Origin: an uncultured Granulosicoccus sp.
GTDB taxonomy: Bacteria; Pseudomonadota; Gammaproteobacteria; Granulosicoccales; Granulosicoccaceae
Assembly: GCA_937991945.1 (NCBI GenBank)
Contig: CALKLO010000055.1
Location: forward strand, 1-57,249
Length of the DNA stretch: 57,249 nt
Direction of reading: 5' to 3'
In this document: positions 50,080-57,249 of the stretch, piece by piece
Numbering within the stretch: position 1 is the first letter of the stretch
Layout: the number at the start of each line of letters is the position of its first letter
Made by a program: the position numbers and the translations under genes
The notes under the pieces: generated by a model
The model's database searches: none
What the model saw: the letters and a program-made list of their open reading frames with translations, nothing else
What the model was told of the DNA's origin: nothing

Positions 50080-50898
50080 TTAGAACGTAGAAAAACCAGG
50101 AATATCAGTCACCCAATCAATAGACTCGTTGTTCGTGACAGCATCGGAGTCAGAAGACTCTTCAGTTTCAATATCAACGAGCATAGCCTCTGCACCCGCA
50201 TCATCAATTGCGGCAACTTCTGGGGCAATAACAATCGATTTAACTGGCGCAGCTTCTACAACAACTCTTGGAGCAACAACAACCGGAGGCGTCACTGACT
50301 CAGCGTCTACTATTACAGCTTCGTCTACGGGGCTCTGGGTCGACTCATCGGCTCTAGACACAGCAAGCTCTGTCGTTAAACGCCTTGCAACACGCTTAAC
50401 AAAATCAGGGTGACCCGATAACTTAACGAGTTTGTCTTGAATTTCTATCGCATTGCCAGGCATTAATTCATCTTGCACAGAATGTTTCAACGCCTCGTCC
50501 AACTCAGCTCCTGCCATAACGATAGATACTTTACTCAACGCTTGGCTGCTGGTGACACTCAGTGACTCACCCTGCAGATCAAACAGCACGCCGTGCTGTT
50601 CTGACAAGCCACCTAGCGTATCAGTCAACGTTCCTGACAATCGTCCACTGACCTCGCCCTCAATAGGGCCTGTGATTGACACAGACTTTCCTGAGAGCTC
50701 AGCTAGCTGGCCGATAACGACACTAAGCGGGGCATCATTGACCCACATATCAACAGTTGGATCCAGCTCTTCTGACGCTACGCTGCACGCGCTAACGCCC
50801 ATGGCGCTCAAACCCAGTAGCAGCACCCGTGCGCGTGAACGCCAAGAGCTCAGCTGCCGCAATGGCGACAACTCACAGCCTTGTAAGACCTTGCTCAT
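50080..50898 (-). CDS. Lipoprotein with secretin/STN-like N-domains but no pore
   Basis: 272 residues. Lipobox VSAC (Cys 38). Residues ~45-118 look like a secretin/TonB short N-terminal (STN/N0) domain: MWVNDAPLSVVIGQLAELSG, VSGRLSGTLTDTLGGLSEQHG, FDLQGESLSVT. Residues ~124-178 look like a following N1-type subdomain with KLVKLSGHPDFVKRV. A low-complexity V/A/E/D-rich tail completes it; no beta-barrel secretin pore is present. It starts 1 bp after the upstream stop. It could bind a secretin or act as an OM-side connector; both are inference. Confidence 0.62.
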   Translation of the reverse strand: MSKVLQGCELSPLRQLSSWRSRARVLLLGLSAMGVSACSVASEELDPTVDMWVNDAPLSVVIGQLAELSGKSVSITGPIEGEVSGRLSGTLTDTLGGLSEQHGVLFDLQGESLSVTSSQALSKVSIVMAGAELDEALKHSVQDELMPGNAIEIQDKLVKLSGHPDFVKRVARRLTTELAVSRADESTQSPVDEAVIVDAESVTPPVVVAPRVVVEAAPVKSIVIAPEVAAIDDAGAEAMLVDIETEESSDSDAVTNNESIDWVTDIPGFSTF

Positions 50899-50899
50899 A

Positions 50900-51991
50900 T
50901 TAAGATTTCTTTTGTCGCTTCAAGGTAACTACAACACCTCGGTTAGGTAGGGCTTCGCCAAATGCTTCTGGAGCCCAGCAGCCTTCTTCAAGGATTTTTT
51001 CGTGCTCAAGTCCTGAAAACAAAAATGCTTCTTTCACGCGGTTTGCACGGCCCAGCGCTAGTAAGCTGTTGCCATTTTTAATATCTGTGATACCTATGCT
51101 GCAGCCAATCACTGACAGCACGTCAGTAGACGGGTCCATTTTCGACACGTACTGCTCGATGATTTGCTTGTTGGTATCACCCAGTCTTAGAGAATCGTTG
51201 GGGAATACCAGAACGCTTTGCTCGATGTCTTCGTAGCCATTGAACACTTCAACATAGTTCGACTGACCCGTCTCAAACAGATTCTTAGTCACGCCAGCAA
51301 CCACATTGGCCGTCTCATTAGCCGTCTCATTTGACGCTAACTCTTTCGGTTCAGCTGTCTCTATGGGCACCGCAATGATAGTCACTTGGCCTTCCTCGCC
51401 CAAGGGCTGGAACGTTGCGAGAGCTAGTTCGCTATCCGCATCAGCAAAGATGTCATCGTTGATGTCTACCGCGCGCTCGTTCGTGCCACTAATAAGTTGA
51501 GCACTGACGGGCAGGGTTTCGCCATCGACTACCGCATACACACGAGACACCTTGATGGGGCCTATCGTTAGGCTGTACTGATTTTGTCGACCTTGGGTTG
51601 TCTCAATTTTTTCAACGTTTACGCTGGTATCAAAAGCACCCGATTCAACATTTTCAGCATCAAGCAAAAAACCTTGATCTAGCATTGCTGTTCGCATCTC
51701 AGTCTCAAACTTCGTCGTAGGCTCAGGCATCTGCACCGAGGCGAACAAAGGATCTAACAAGGGAATTTGAACCATTGAGTTAACGAGGTTCTCCGAGATT
51801 AGGTCATACGCAGGGTCGGTCTGTCCCCAAGGCGCCTTGATATTTTTCAGGCTCACATTTTTAAAGCTTGGCATTTTCAAATCCAGAGCACTACACCCTG
51901 AGATCGTCACAGCGACCAACGAAACAACCAGCCATCGTGAGGCACGCTTTGCGTGCGGCGAGACAGATGAATTTAAGCTACCCATGTCCAT
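50900..51991 (-). CDS. OmpA-domain lipoprotein
   Basis: 363 residues. Lipobox ISGC (Cys 33). The central part (about 60-220) is unrecognised. The C-terminal ~100 residues have an OmpA-like peptidoglycan-binding shape: LVFPNDSLRLGDTNKQIIEQ, then LSVIGCSIGITDIKNGNSLL with ALGRANRVKEAFL and a closing NRGVVVTLKRQ. The usual HTD/NxxLSxxRA is changed (GCSIGIT and ALGRANRV), so ligand binding may differ. It is the first gene of the four-gene operon and should be outer-membrane anchored. Confidence 0.68.
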   Translation of the reverse strand: MDMGSLNSSVSPHAKRASRWLVVSLVAVTISGCSALDLKMPSFKNVSLKNIKAPWGQTDPAYDLISENLVNSMVQIPLLDPLFASVQMPEPTTKFETEMRTAMLDQGFLLDAENVESGAFDTSVNVEKIETTQGRQNQYSLTIGPIKVSRVYAVVDGETLPVSAQLISGTNERAVDINDDIFADADSELALATFQPLGEEGQVTIIAVPIETAEPKELASNETANETANVVAGVTKNLFETGQSNYVEVFNGYEDIEQSVLVFPNDSLRLGDTNKQIIEQYVSKMDPSTDVLSVIGCSIGITDIKNGNSLLALGRANRVKEAFLFSGLEHEKILEEGCWAPEAFGEALPNRGVVVTLKRQKKS

Positions 51992-52222
51992 TTAAGATTC
52001 CTATTTTCGGTTTGTATGCAGAGATCATTTGTCAGCAGTTGCGACAACGGTCCTGCCCGTAACATTTTTCTGGCACGACTTTATCCTTTTAGTCGTACCG
52101 AATCGACGTCACTTCACAGTTCTAACATTAACCTAGGATATCTAACTAATTTGTAATATAAAACACTTGCATTCGTCAAATATACGGCACTGTATGCGCG
52201 TAATTACTGCAAGTCAGGCACG

Positions 52223-52867
52223 CTAGCTGCCGAATAGTGCAACCGCCCCGTCTGCTACATATTGCACTGACAAAGCTGCCAATAGGACACCGAGCAATCT
52301 GGTGAGCACAAGGCGTCCTGTCTCACCCAAGAATTTATCAAAGTACTCAGCACTCCTTAGGGTCAGGTATGTCAGTGACAACAGTACAAACAAGACACCC
52401 AACAAAATAGCGATACCCATGAACGGGTGTTCTGGTGTTTGTATTGATAGCTCTGATGACAACAGGATGGTCGCCGAGATAGCCCCGGGACCCGCCAACA
52501 AAGGTATCGCCAGCGGGAACACTGCTAAATTGGCAATCTCGTTTTTCATGGCCATTTCAGATGTCTGTGCTTTGCGCTCTTGACGCTGCGCGTAAATCAT
52601 CTCGAAGGCGGTATAAAAGAGCAAAAGCCCCCCTGCTACGCGGAACGCATCGATGGTGATTCCCATGCCATCCAATATGGCCATACCTGTCACAGCAAAC
52701 ATGCCGAGAATGGCGAAGGAGACCAACACACCACGAAACGCGGTAGCTCGCCTATCCAGTGTCGACATTCCAGCTGTTAGACCTAAAAACAGAGGCGCAT
52801 TTCCGATAGGATCAATGGTGACAAAGAGCGTAATGAACGCATTTAATATGACATCAAAACTAGGCAC
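52223..52867 (-). CDS. marC: MarC family inner-membrane protein
   Basis: 214 residues with six membrane helices. Family motifs are LFVTIDPIGNAPLFLGLT at the N-terminus, RVAGGLLLFYTAFEMIYA, and AVFPLAIPLLAGPGAISATI in the second half. MarC/UPF0056 proteins have a transporter-like fold but no established role; an earlier link to multiple antibiotic resistance was not upheld. Single gene; a perfect palindrome lies 39 bp upstream of its start. Confidence 0.92.
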   Translation of the reverse strand: MPSFDVILNAFITLFVTIDPIGNAPLFLGLTAGMSTLDRRATAFRGVLVSFAILGMFAVTGMAILDGMGITIDAFRVAGGLLLFYTAFEMIYAQRQERKAQTSEMAMKNEIANLAVFPLAIPLLAGPGAISATILLSSELSIQTPEHPFMGIAILLGVLFVLLSLTYLTLRSAEYFDKFLGETGRLVLTRLLGVLLAALSVQYVADGAVALFGS

Positions 52868-52905
52868 TCTTTTAACTCCATCAAGCGGGGAAAGGGCGCC
52901 CGAGT

Positions 52906-52922
52906 GTATCAGGCGCTGATAC
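52906..52922. promoter_or_regulatory. Candidate operator or small hairpin upstream of marC
   Basis: GTATCAG-GCG-CTGATAC is a perfect 7-bp inverted repeat at position -39 of marC on the minus strand and 241 bp upstream of ugpB. It has no T-run. The spacing suits an operator overlapping the marC promoter. Confidence 0.4.
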
Positions 52923-53162
52923 GAATTAGAGCACTATTTTGCCTTGTCAATAAGCGCCTAACTGGACACTTTATTTTGAACATGACAGGCGCGCTAAATT
53001 ATCGGGTCTTGACGGCCACAGATGTTTTTTCAACTTTAATGAACTTTTCATCCCACGTTCACTTGAGTTATATAAGCTGTCGTGGTTAGCTTGTTCATTA
53101 CGCTTGTGCCTAAAATGCACAATTCTACCAACCGTTGTTTTACTACCTTGGAGTCCCTAACA

Positions 53163-54476
53163 ATGAAAAAGTCTGTAATTGGCTCACTGCTGGCTGCCAC
53201 CTTGGGCACTGCCGCTATGCCAGCCGCTGCCGCAACAGAAATACAGTGGTGGCACGCATTTACTGGCCGCCTAGGCGACCTGCTCGCAGAGCAAATTGAA
53301 ACATTCAACGCATCGCAAGACGACTACGTTGTCGTCGGAACACACAAAGGCAACTATTCAGAAACCTTAAACTCAGGCATCGCTGCATTCCGTGCTGGCG
53401 AGCAACCGCATATCCTTATGGTGTTTGAAGTTGGCACAGCCACAATGATGGGCGCCAAAGGCGCTATCAAGCCGGTTCATGAAGTCATGAAAGAAGGCGG
53501 CGCACCATTCAACCCAGATGGCTACCTAGCGCCTGTTAAGGGCTACTACACCACACCAGAAGGCGACATGCTTTCATTGCCGTACAACTCGTCAACACCG
53601 GTTCTCTATGTCAATCGCGATGCATTAGTTGCAGCTGATCTTGATCCTGACATGGACCTATCGACGTGGGAACAAGTTGGCACTGCGTTAGATGCAGTAA
53701 AAGAGTCTGGTAGCGAGTGCGCACTAACGACTGCTTGGCAGAGTTGGGTTCACCTAGAAAACTTCTCTGCTTACCACGATGTCTCATTCGCTTCTAAAGA
53801 GAATGGCTTCACCGCATTGGACACAGAGCTAGCGTTCAACGGCCCTATGCAGGTTGCACATGTTCAAGCAATGGGTGACTGGGCAAAAGAAGGTAAGTTT
53901 TACTACGCAGGTCGTCGTAACGAAGGCGGCGCAAATTTCCGCGCTGGTGAGTGTGCGTTCTTTACCGAATCTTCCGCTGGCTATGCAGGTGTTAAAGCTG
54001 AAGCTGAGTTTGATTTTGAAATCCGACCTCTTCCTTATTGGTCGGAAGCTGAAGGCGCTCCACAGAACACCATCATCGGTGGTTCATCACTGTGGGTTCT
54101 TAACGGTCATGAGTCTGACGAGTATAAGGGCGTATCACAGTTCCTAAGCTTCCTGTCTAGCTCTGACATCCAGGCTAAATGGCATCAAAACACTGGCTAC
54201 TTGCCAATCACTATTGAAGCTTACGAGCAGACTAAAGCGGAAGGTTTCTACGAAGCCAACCCTGGTACTGACATCGCTATCCTTCAAATGACTGCCAAGC
54301 CAACAACCGCTAACTCAAAAGGTTTGCGTTTAGGCAACTTCGATCAAATTCGCGGCATCATTGACGAAGAACTCGAAGCGGTATGGTCTGGCGACAAAAA
54401 TGCTCAGGAAGCATTAGACAACGCCGTTATGCGTGGCAATCAGCTACTGCGTCGTTTCGAACAAGCTAACAAGTAA
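53163..54476 (+). CDS. ugpB: sn-Glycerol-3-phosphate ABC transporter, substrate-binding protein
   Basis: Start at the ATG at 53163 after TTGGAGTCC, 437 residues. Signal peptide ends about PAAAAT. Diagnostic UgpB phrases are WWHAFTGRLGD, KGNYSETLNSGIAAFRAG and VFEVGTATMMGAKGAIKPV, and LPYNSSTPVLYVNRD. Periplasmic type I solute-binding fold; the ligand should be glycerol-3-phosphate or glycerophosphodiesters. First gene of ugpBAEC. A strong hairpin follows the stop, which should reduce expression of the permease and ATPase genes. Confidence 0.93.
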   Translation: MKKSVIGSLLAATLGTAAMPAAAATEIQWWHAFTGRLGDLLAEQIETFNASQDDYVVVGTHKGNYSETLNSGIAAFRAGEQPHILMVFEVGTATMMGAKGAIKPVHEVMKEGGAPFNPDGYLAPVKGYYTTPEGDMLSLPYNSSTPVLYVNRDALVAADLDPDMDLSTWEQVGTALDAVKESGSECALTTAWQSWVHLENFSAYHDVSFASKENGFTALDTELAFNGPMQVAHVQAMGDWAKEGKFYYAGRRNEGGANFRAGECAFFTESSAGYAGVKAEAEFDFEIRPLPYWSEAEGAPQNTIIGGSSLWVLNGHESDEYKGVSQFLSFLSSSDIQAKWHQNTGYLPITIEAYEQTKAEGFYEANPGTDIAILQMTAKPTTANSKGLRLGNFDQIRGIIDEELEAVWSGDKNAQEALDNAVMRGNQLLRRFEQANK

Positions 54477-54497
54477 GCTTATTGTCGACGAATAAAG

Positions 54498-54536
54498 CTA
54501 GCCACCGATGCTTCTAGTATCGGTGGCTAGTTTGTT
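54498..54536 (+). terminator. Attenuator-like terminator between ugpB and ugpA
   Basis: CTAGCCACCGAT...ATCGGTGGCTAG is a perfect 12-bp stem with a 9-base loop, followed by TTTGTT. The T-run is interrupted, so readthrough into ugpA is expected. Confidence 0.8.
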
Positions 54537-54577
54537 ACCGTTCCTAATACTCACAGACATTACCGTGGCAAACCTTC

Positions 54578-55459
54578 GTGGATAAACGCGTCACTTTCAA
54601 AGGCTGGAAACTCCCTGTACTGCTGATTCTTCCGCAGGCACTCGTTACCGCCATTTTCTTTTTCTGGCCTGCTGGTCAGGCTATCTATCAGTCAGCCTTC
54701 ATTCCTGACCCATTTGGTCTTAAGTCCCAGTTTGTTGGCCTTGGCAATTTCGAATACATACTCTCCGACCCCTATTACTTAGCCTCATTTAAAACCACAG
54801 CGGTATTTTCCCTGTTGGTTACAGCCGTCTCAATGGGTGTAGCGTTATGGCTTGCGCTTATGGCTGATCGCATCATTAAGGGCTCGGGCACTTACAGAAC
54901 ATTCCTTATTTGGCCCTACGCCGTAGCACCCGCTGTTGCAGGCGTCCTTTGGCTGTTCATGTTCAACCCAAGCGTGGGCATTGTTAGCTTCTACCTCGAT
55001 ACTATCGGTTACGACTGGAACCACAAGCTCAACGGTGGTGAAGCCATGTGGCTAGTGGTACTGGCATCCTCTTGGGGACGCATCAGCTACAACTTTCTGT
55101 TTTTCCTTGCAGGCCTTCAGGCTGTGCCTCGCAGTGTCATAGAAGCTGCCGCAATAGACGGCGCACATTTCTGGCGCAGATTTTGGACTATCGTATTTCC
55201 ACTGCTCTCACCCACCACCTTTTTCTTACTGGTTGTGAATATTGTGTACGCCTTCTTTGAAACCTTCGGCGTCATACACACCATTACCTCCGGTGGCCCT
55301 CAGCAGTCAACCACCATCCTGGTTTACAAAGTATTTTCAGACGGATTTGTCGGTCAAGACTTAGGGTCATCTGCTGCGCAATCGGTCATCTTGTTATTTC
55401 TTGTTGGCATACTCACTGTCATTCAGTTCAAGTTCATTGAAAAGCGAGTGCACTACTAA
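54578..55459 (+). CDS. ugpA: sn-Glycerol-3-phosphate ABC transporter, permease A
   Basis: 293 residues, GTG start. Six membrane helices with the MalF/UgpA pattern: [19 protein letters not shown] near the N-terminus, [18 protein letters not shown], and the EAA loop [20 protein letters not shown] that contacts the ATPase. [16 protein letters not shown] closes the sequence. Overlaps the ugpE start by 1 bp (TAATG). Confidence 0.93.
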   Translation: MDKRVTFKGWKLPVLLILPQALVTAIFFFWPAGQAIYQSAFIPDPFGLKSQFVGLGNFEYILSDPYYLASFKTTAVFSLLVTAVSMGVALWLALMADRIIKGSGTYRTFLIWPYAVAPAVAGVLWLFMFNPSVGIVSFYLDTIGYDWNHKLNGGEAMWLVVLASSWGRISYNFLFFLAGLQAVPRSVIEAAAIDGAHFWRRFWTIVFPLLSPTTFFLLVVNIVYAFFETFGVIHTITSGGPQQSTTILVYKVFSDGFVGQDLGSSAAQSVILLFLVGILTVIQFKFIEKRVHY

Positions 55460-56304
55460 TGAGCGGCATGGTAGAACGAACAGGCAAGTCTGTTTGGCTG
55501 ATTCATATCGGCCTCATGCTAGGCATAGCAGTGGTGTGCTTTCCCATCTACTTGGCGTTTATTGCATCTACGGTGACTCAGCAAGATCTCGTTAGACCAC
55601 CCATGCCATTGCTGCCCGGTGATCATTTTGTAGAAAACTATACGCGTGCATTATTTTCAGGGGTGAATGCACCTGTATGGAAAATGCTAGTGAACTCTAT
55701 GATTATGGCCCTAGGCATTGCCATCGGCAAAATAATCATCTCGCTTATGTCAGCCTTTGCCATCGTGTATTTCAAGTTCCCCTTTAAAGGCGTTTTCTTC
55801 TGGCTGATATTCATGACGCTCATGCTGCCTGTTGAAGTGCGCATTGTGCCAACGTATGAAGTCATTGCAGGTTTCGGCATGCTCAATAGCTACTCAGGGC
55901 TCATCTTGCCATTGGTAGCTTCTGCCACTGCAACGTTTTTATTTAGACAGTTTTATATGACCATACCCGATGAGCTTGCAGAAGCAGCACGAGTTGATGG
56001 CGCAAAACCTATGCGCTTTTTCTTCGACATCCTACTGCCCATGTCACGCACGAACATCGCCGCCCTGTTTGTCATCTTGTTTATCTACGGATGGAACCAA
56101 TACTTGTGGCCACTCCTAATGACAACAGACCCTGAGATGAACACCATCGTTATGGGCATCAAGCAGATGTTTCCATCCGGTGATGATCTTGCAGATTGGC
56201 CTGTCATTATGGCAACCGCACTACTGGCTATGCTGCCGCCAGTCTTAGTGGTTGTGTTTATGCAGAACCTCTTCATCAAAGGCTTGGTAGATACCGAGAA
56301 ATAA
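55459..56304 (+). CDS. ugpE: sn-Glycerol-3-phosphate ABC transporter, permease E
   Basis: 281 residues with six membrane helices. The EAA loop is [20 protein letters not shown], and [17 protein letters not shown] and [11 protein letters not shown] are typical of UgpE/MalG-like permeases. Translationally coupled to ugpA, and 7 bp before ugpC. It pairs with UgpA to form the channel. Confidence 0.93.
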   Translation: MSGMVERTGKSVWLIHIGLMLGIAVVCFPIYLAFIASTVTQQDLVRPPMPLLPGDHFVENYTRALFSGVNAPVWKMLVNSMIMALGIAIGKIIISLMSAFAIVYFKFPFKGVFFWLIFMTLMLPVEVRIVPTYEVIAGFGMLNSYSGLILPLVASATATFLFRQFYMTIPDELAEAARVDGAKPMRFFFDILLPMSRTNIAALFVILFIYGWNQYLWPLLMTTDPEMNTIVMGIKQMFPSGDDLADWPVIMATALLAMLPPVLVVVFMQNLFIKGLVDTEK

Positions 56305-56311
56305 TACGAAC

Positions 56312-57249
56312 ATGTCTACAGTCACATTAGAAAAAGTAAAGAAGTCGTACGGCCGTGATGAAATCATCCACGGTGTCGATATCGACATTAAGGACAAAGA
56401 ACTCATTGTCATAGTGGGGCCTTCCGGATGTGGGAAGTCCACCTTGCTACGCATGATTGCAGGCTTGGAAACCGTCAGCGACGGCACCATCAAAATTGAT
56501 GATGTAGTGGTTAACGAACTTGAGCCCATGGAAAGAAACATCGCCATGGTGTTTCAAAACTACGCTTTGTACCCGCACATGACCGTATTTAACAACATGG
56601 CCTACAGTTTAAAAATTGCAGGTTTGAGTAAACAAGAGATAAAAGAACGCGTAGGCAAAGCTGCCGAGCTACTGCAACTATCAGACTACTTAGACAGACG
56701 GCCTCGCCAATTGTCAGGTGGCCAACGACAACGTGTTGCCATGGGACGCGCCATTGTAAGAAAGCCTGCCGTATTTCTTTTTGACGAACCTCTATCCAAC
56801 TTGGATGCAAAACTACGCGTTCAAATGCGCCTAGAGATACGTAAGCTGCAACGCGAGCTTGGCGTAACGTCTGTCTATGTCACCCACGACCAAGTAGAAG
56901 CGATGACATTGGGCGATAGACTCATGGTGTTAAACGGTGGCTATGTTGAACAATTTGGTACACCCATAGAATTATATGAAAAGCCTGCCTCATTGTTTGT
57001 TGCCGACTTCATAGGCAGCCCATCAATGAACATTATGGATGGCACTCTAGAGGGGCAGTCCATTACGTTGGAAAACGGCGCGCAATTAACATCTACAAGC
57101 TCGGCAACAGGCGCTGTAAAAATGGGGATACGTCCTGAGCACTTTGTACCCGATGCACAAGGTGACATTCACATTAAAACCATGATGATTGAACAACTAG
57201 GGTCTAACACCTTGGTGCATGGACACCTAAACGGTACTGACACACCGAT
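56312..57249 (+). CDS. ugpC: sn-Glycerol-3-phosphate ABC transporter, ATP-binding protein, cut by window end
   Basis: The ATG at 56312 opens a frame that stays open to the last base (312 codons seen). Motifs: Walker [11 protein letters not shown]-loop [10 protein letters not shown], signature LSGGQRQR, Walker B VFLFDEP, and H-loop VTHDQVEAM. The C-terminal part carries the start of the TOBE/MOP-type regulatory domain (MGIRPEHF), as in UgpC/MalK. About 40-60 residues are missing beyond the window. Confidence 0.93.
   Translation, partial: MSTVTLEKVKKSYGRDEIIHGVDIDIKDKELIVIVGPSGCGKSTLLRMIAGLETVSDGTIKIDDVVVNELEPMERNIAMVFQNYALYPHMTVFNNMAYSLKIAGLSKQEIKERVGKAAELLQLSDYLDRRPRQLSGGQRQRVAMGRAIVRKPAVFLFDEPLSNLDAKLRVQMRLEIRKLQRELGVTSVYVTHDQVEAMTLGDRLMVLNGGYVEQFGTPIELYEKPASLFVADFIGSPSMNIMDGTLEGQSITLENGAQLTSTSSATGAVKMGIRPEHFVPDAQGDIHIKTMMIEQLGSNTLVHGHLNGTDTP

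Noticed and set aside
52868-53162. Pho box upstream of ugpB
   Set aside because: A single CTGTCAT occurs on the minus strand at 52982-52988, but the second repeat 11 bp away is missing.
1-57249. tRNA, rRNA, CRISPR arrays, insertion sequences or prophage
   Set aside because: None was recognised by eye in the sequence or translations; a dedicated search (tRNAscan-SE, minced, ISfinder) was not possible.

Overview
The window is a chromosomal stretch of a Gram-negative, aerobic, probably marine gammaproteobacterium. Support: ubiquinone synthesis (ubiA), glutathione reductase, nudC, comF, a glycine betaine/proline ABC importer, outer-membrane beta-barrels, many lipoproteins with clear lipoboxes, and twin-arginine and GlyGly-CTERM type sorting signals. 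A relative of Granulosicoccus or Arenicella is possible, but no rRNA, tRNA or other decisive marker is present. No transposase, integrase, phage gene, CRISPR array or tRNA was seen, so this looks like stable chromosome with one accessory-looking, AT-richer surface-glycan block.

Layout. 1-4.1 kb: the end of an endonuclease/exonuclease/phosphatase protein, a MipA/OmpV barrel, nudC, and a YbjQ-YbjQ-M48 protease operon. 4.2-7.8 kb: a genome-maintenance group (nucleosidase-like protein translationally coupled to a spore-photoproduct-lyase-like radical SAM enzyme, an SDR, and convergent ada). 7.9-10.8 kb: an ECF sigma/anti-sigma pair leading an operon of three exported thioredoxin-fold proteins. 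11.2-14.9 kb: an osmoprotectant importer (proX-proV-proW-like). 15-17.6 kb: an M35-type secreted metalloprotease followed by a lipoprotein that is a free-standing copy of its N-terminal domain. 17.8-25 kb: amino-acid and sulfur metabolism on the minus strand (proline-racemase family, MetY, CoA-binding protein, TVP38, flavin reductase, PatB/MalY, EamA exporter) plus a NUDIX gene. A structured segment with two interlocked inverted repeats lies just before the EamA gene.

25.2-32.9 kb is a minus-strand cluster: Wzx-type flippase, MLE-like enolase-superfamily enzyme, acyl carrier protein, adenylate-forming ligase, a small Cys-rich protein with a perfect Shine-Dalgarno, polysaccharide deacetylase, and an ATP-grasp ligase. 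Together they look like a pathway that activates and tailors an acyl or aminoacyl substituent for a cell-surface glycan. I cannot match the combination to a described system.

33.3-44.5 kb is mostly housekeeping: gor, ubiA, two large membrane-associated GTPases, a PQQ-type sugar dehydrogenase, a peroxiredoxin, a CobT-like VWA protein without its chelatase partners, and comF. 44.8-48.5 kb encodes envelope proteins: a tandem OmpA pair, a beta-helix lipoprotein and an orphan lipoprotein. 48.6-52 kb is a tight four-gene operon (OmpA-type lipoprotein, secretin-N-domain-like lipoprotein, GspC/PilP-like inner-membrane protein, signal-less BtuF-like protein) that could form an envelope-spanning complex. 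After marC, the window ends in a ugpBAEC glycerol-3-phosphate importer, with ugpC cut by the window edge. Gene starts were chosen from signal peptides, family length, Shine-Dalgarno sites and overlaps. No database search was possible, so family calls rest on motifs visible in the translations.
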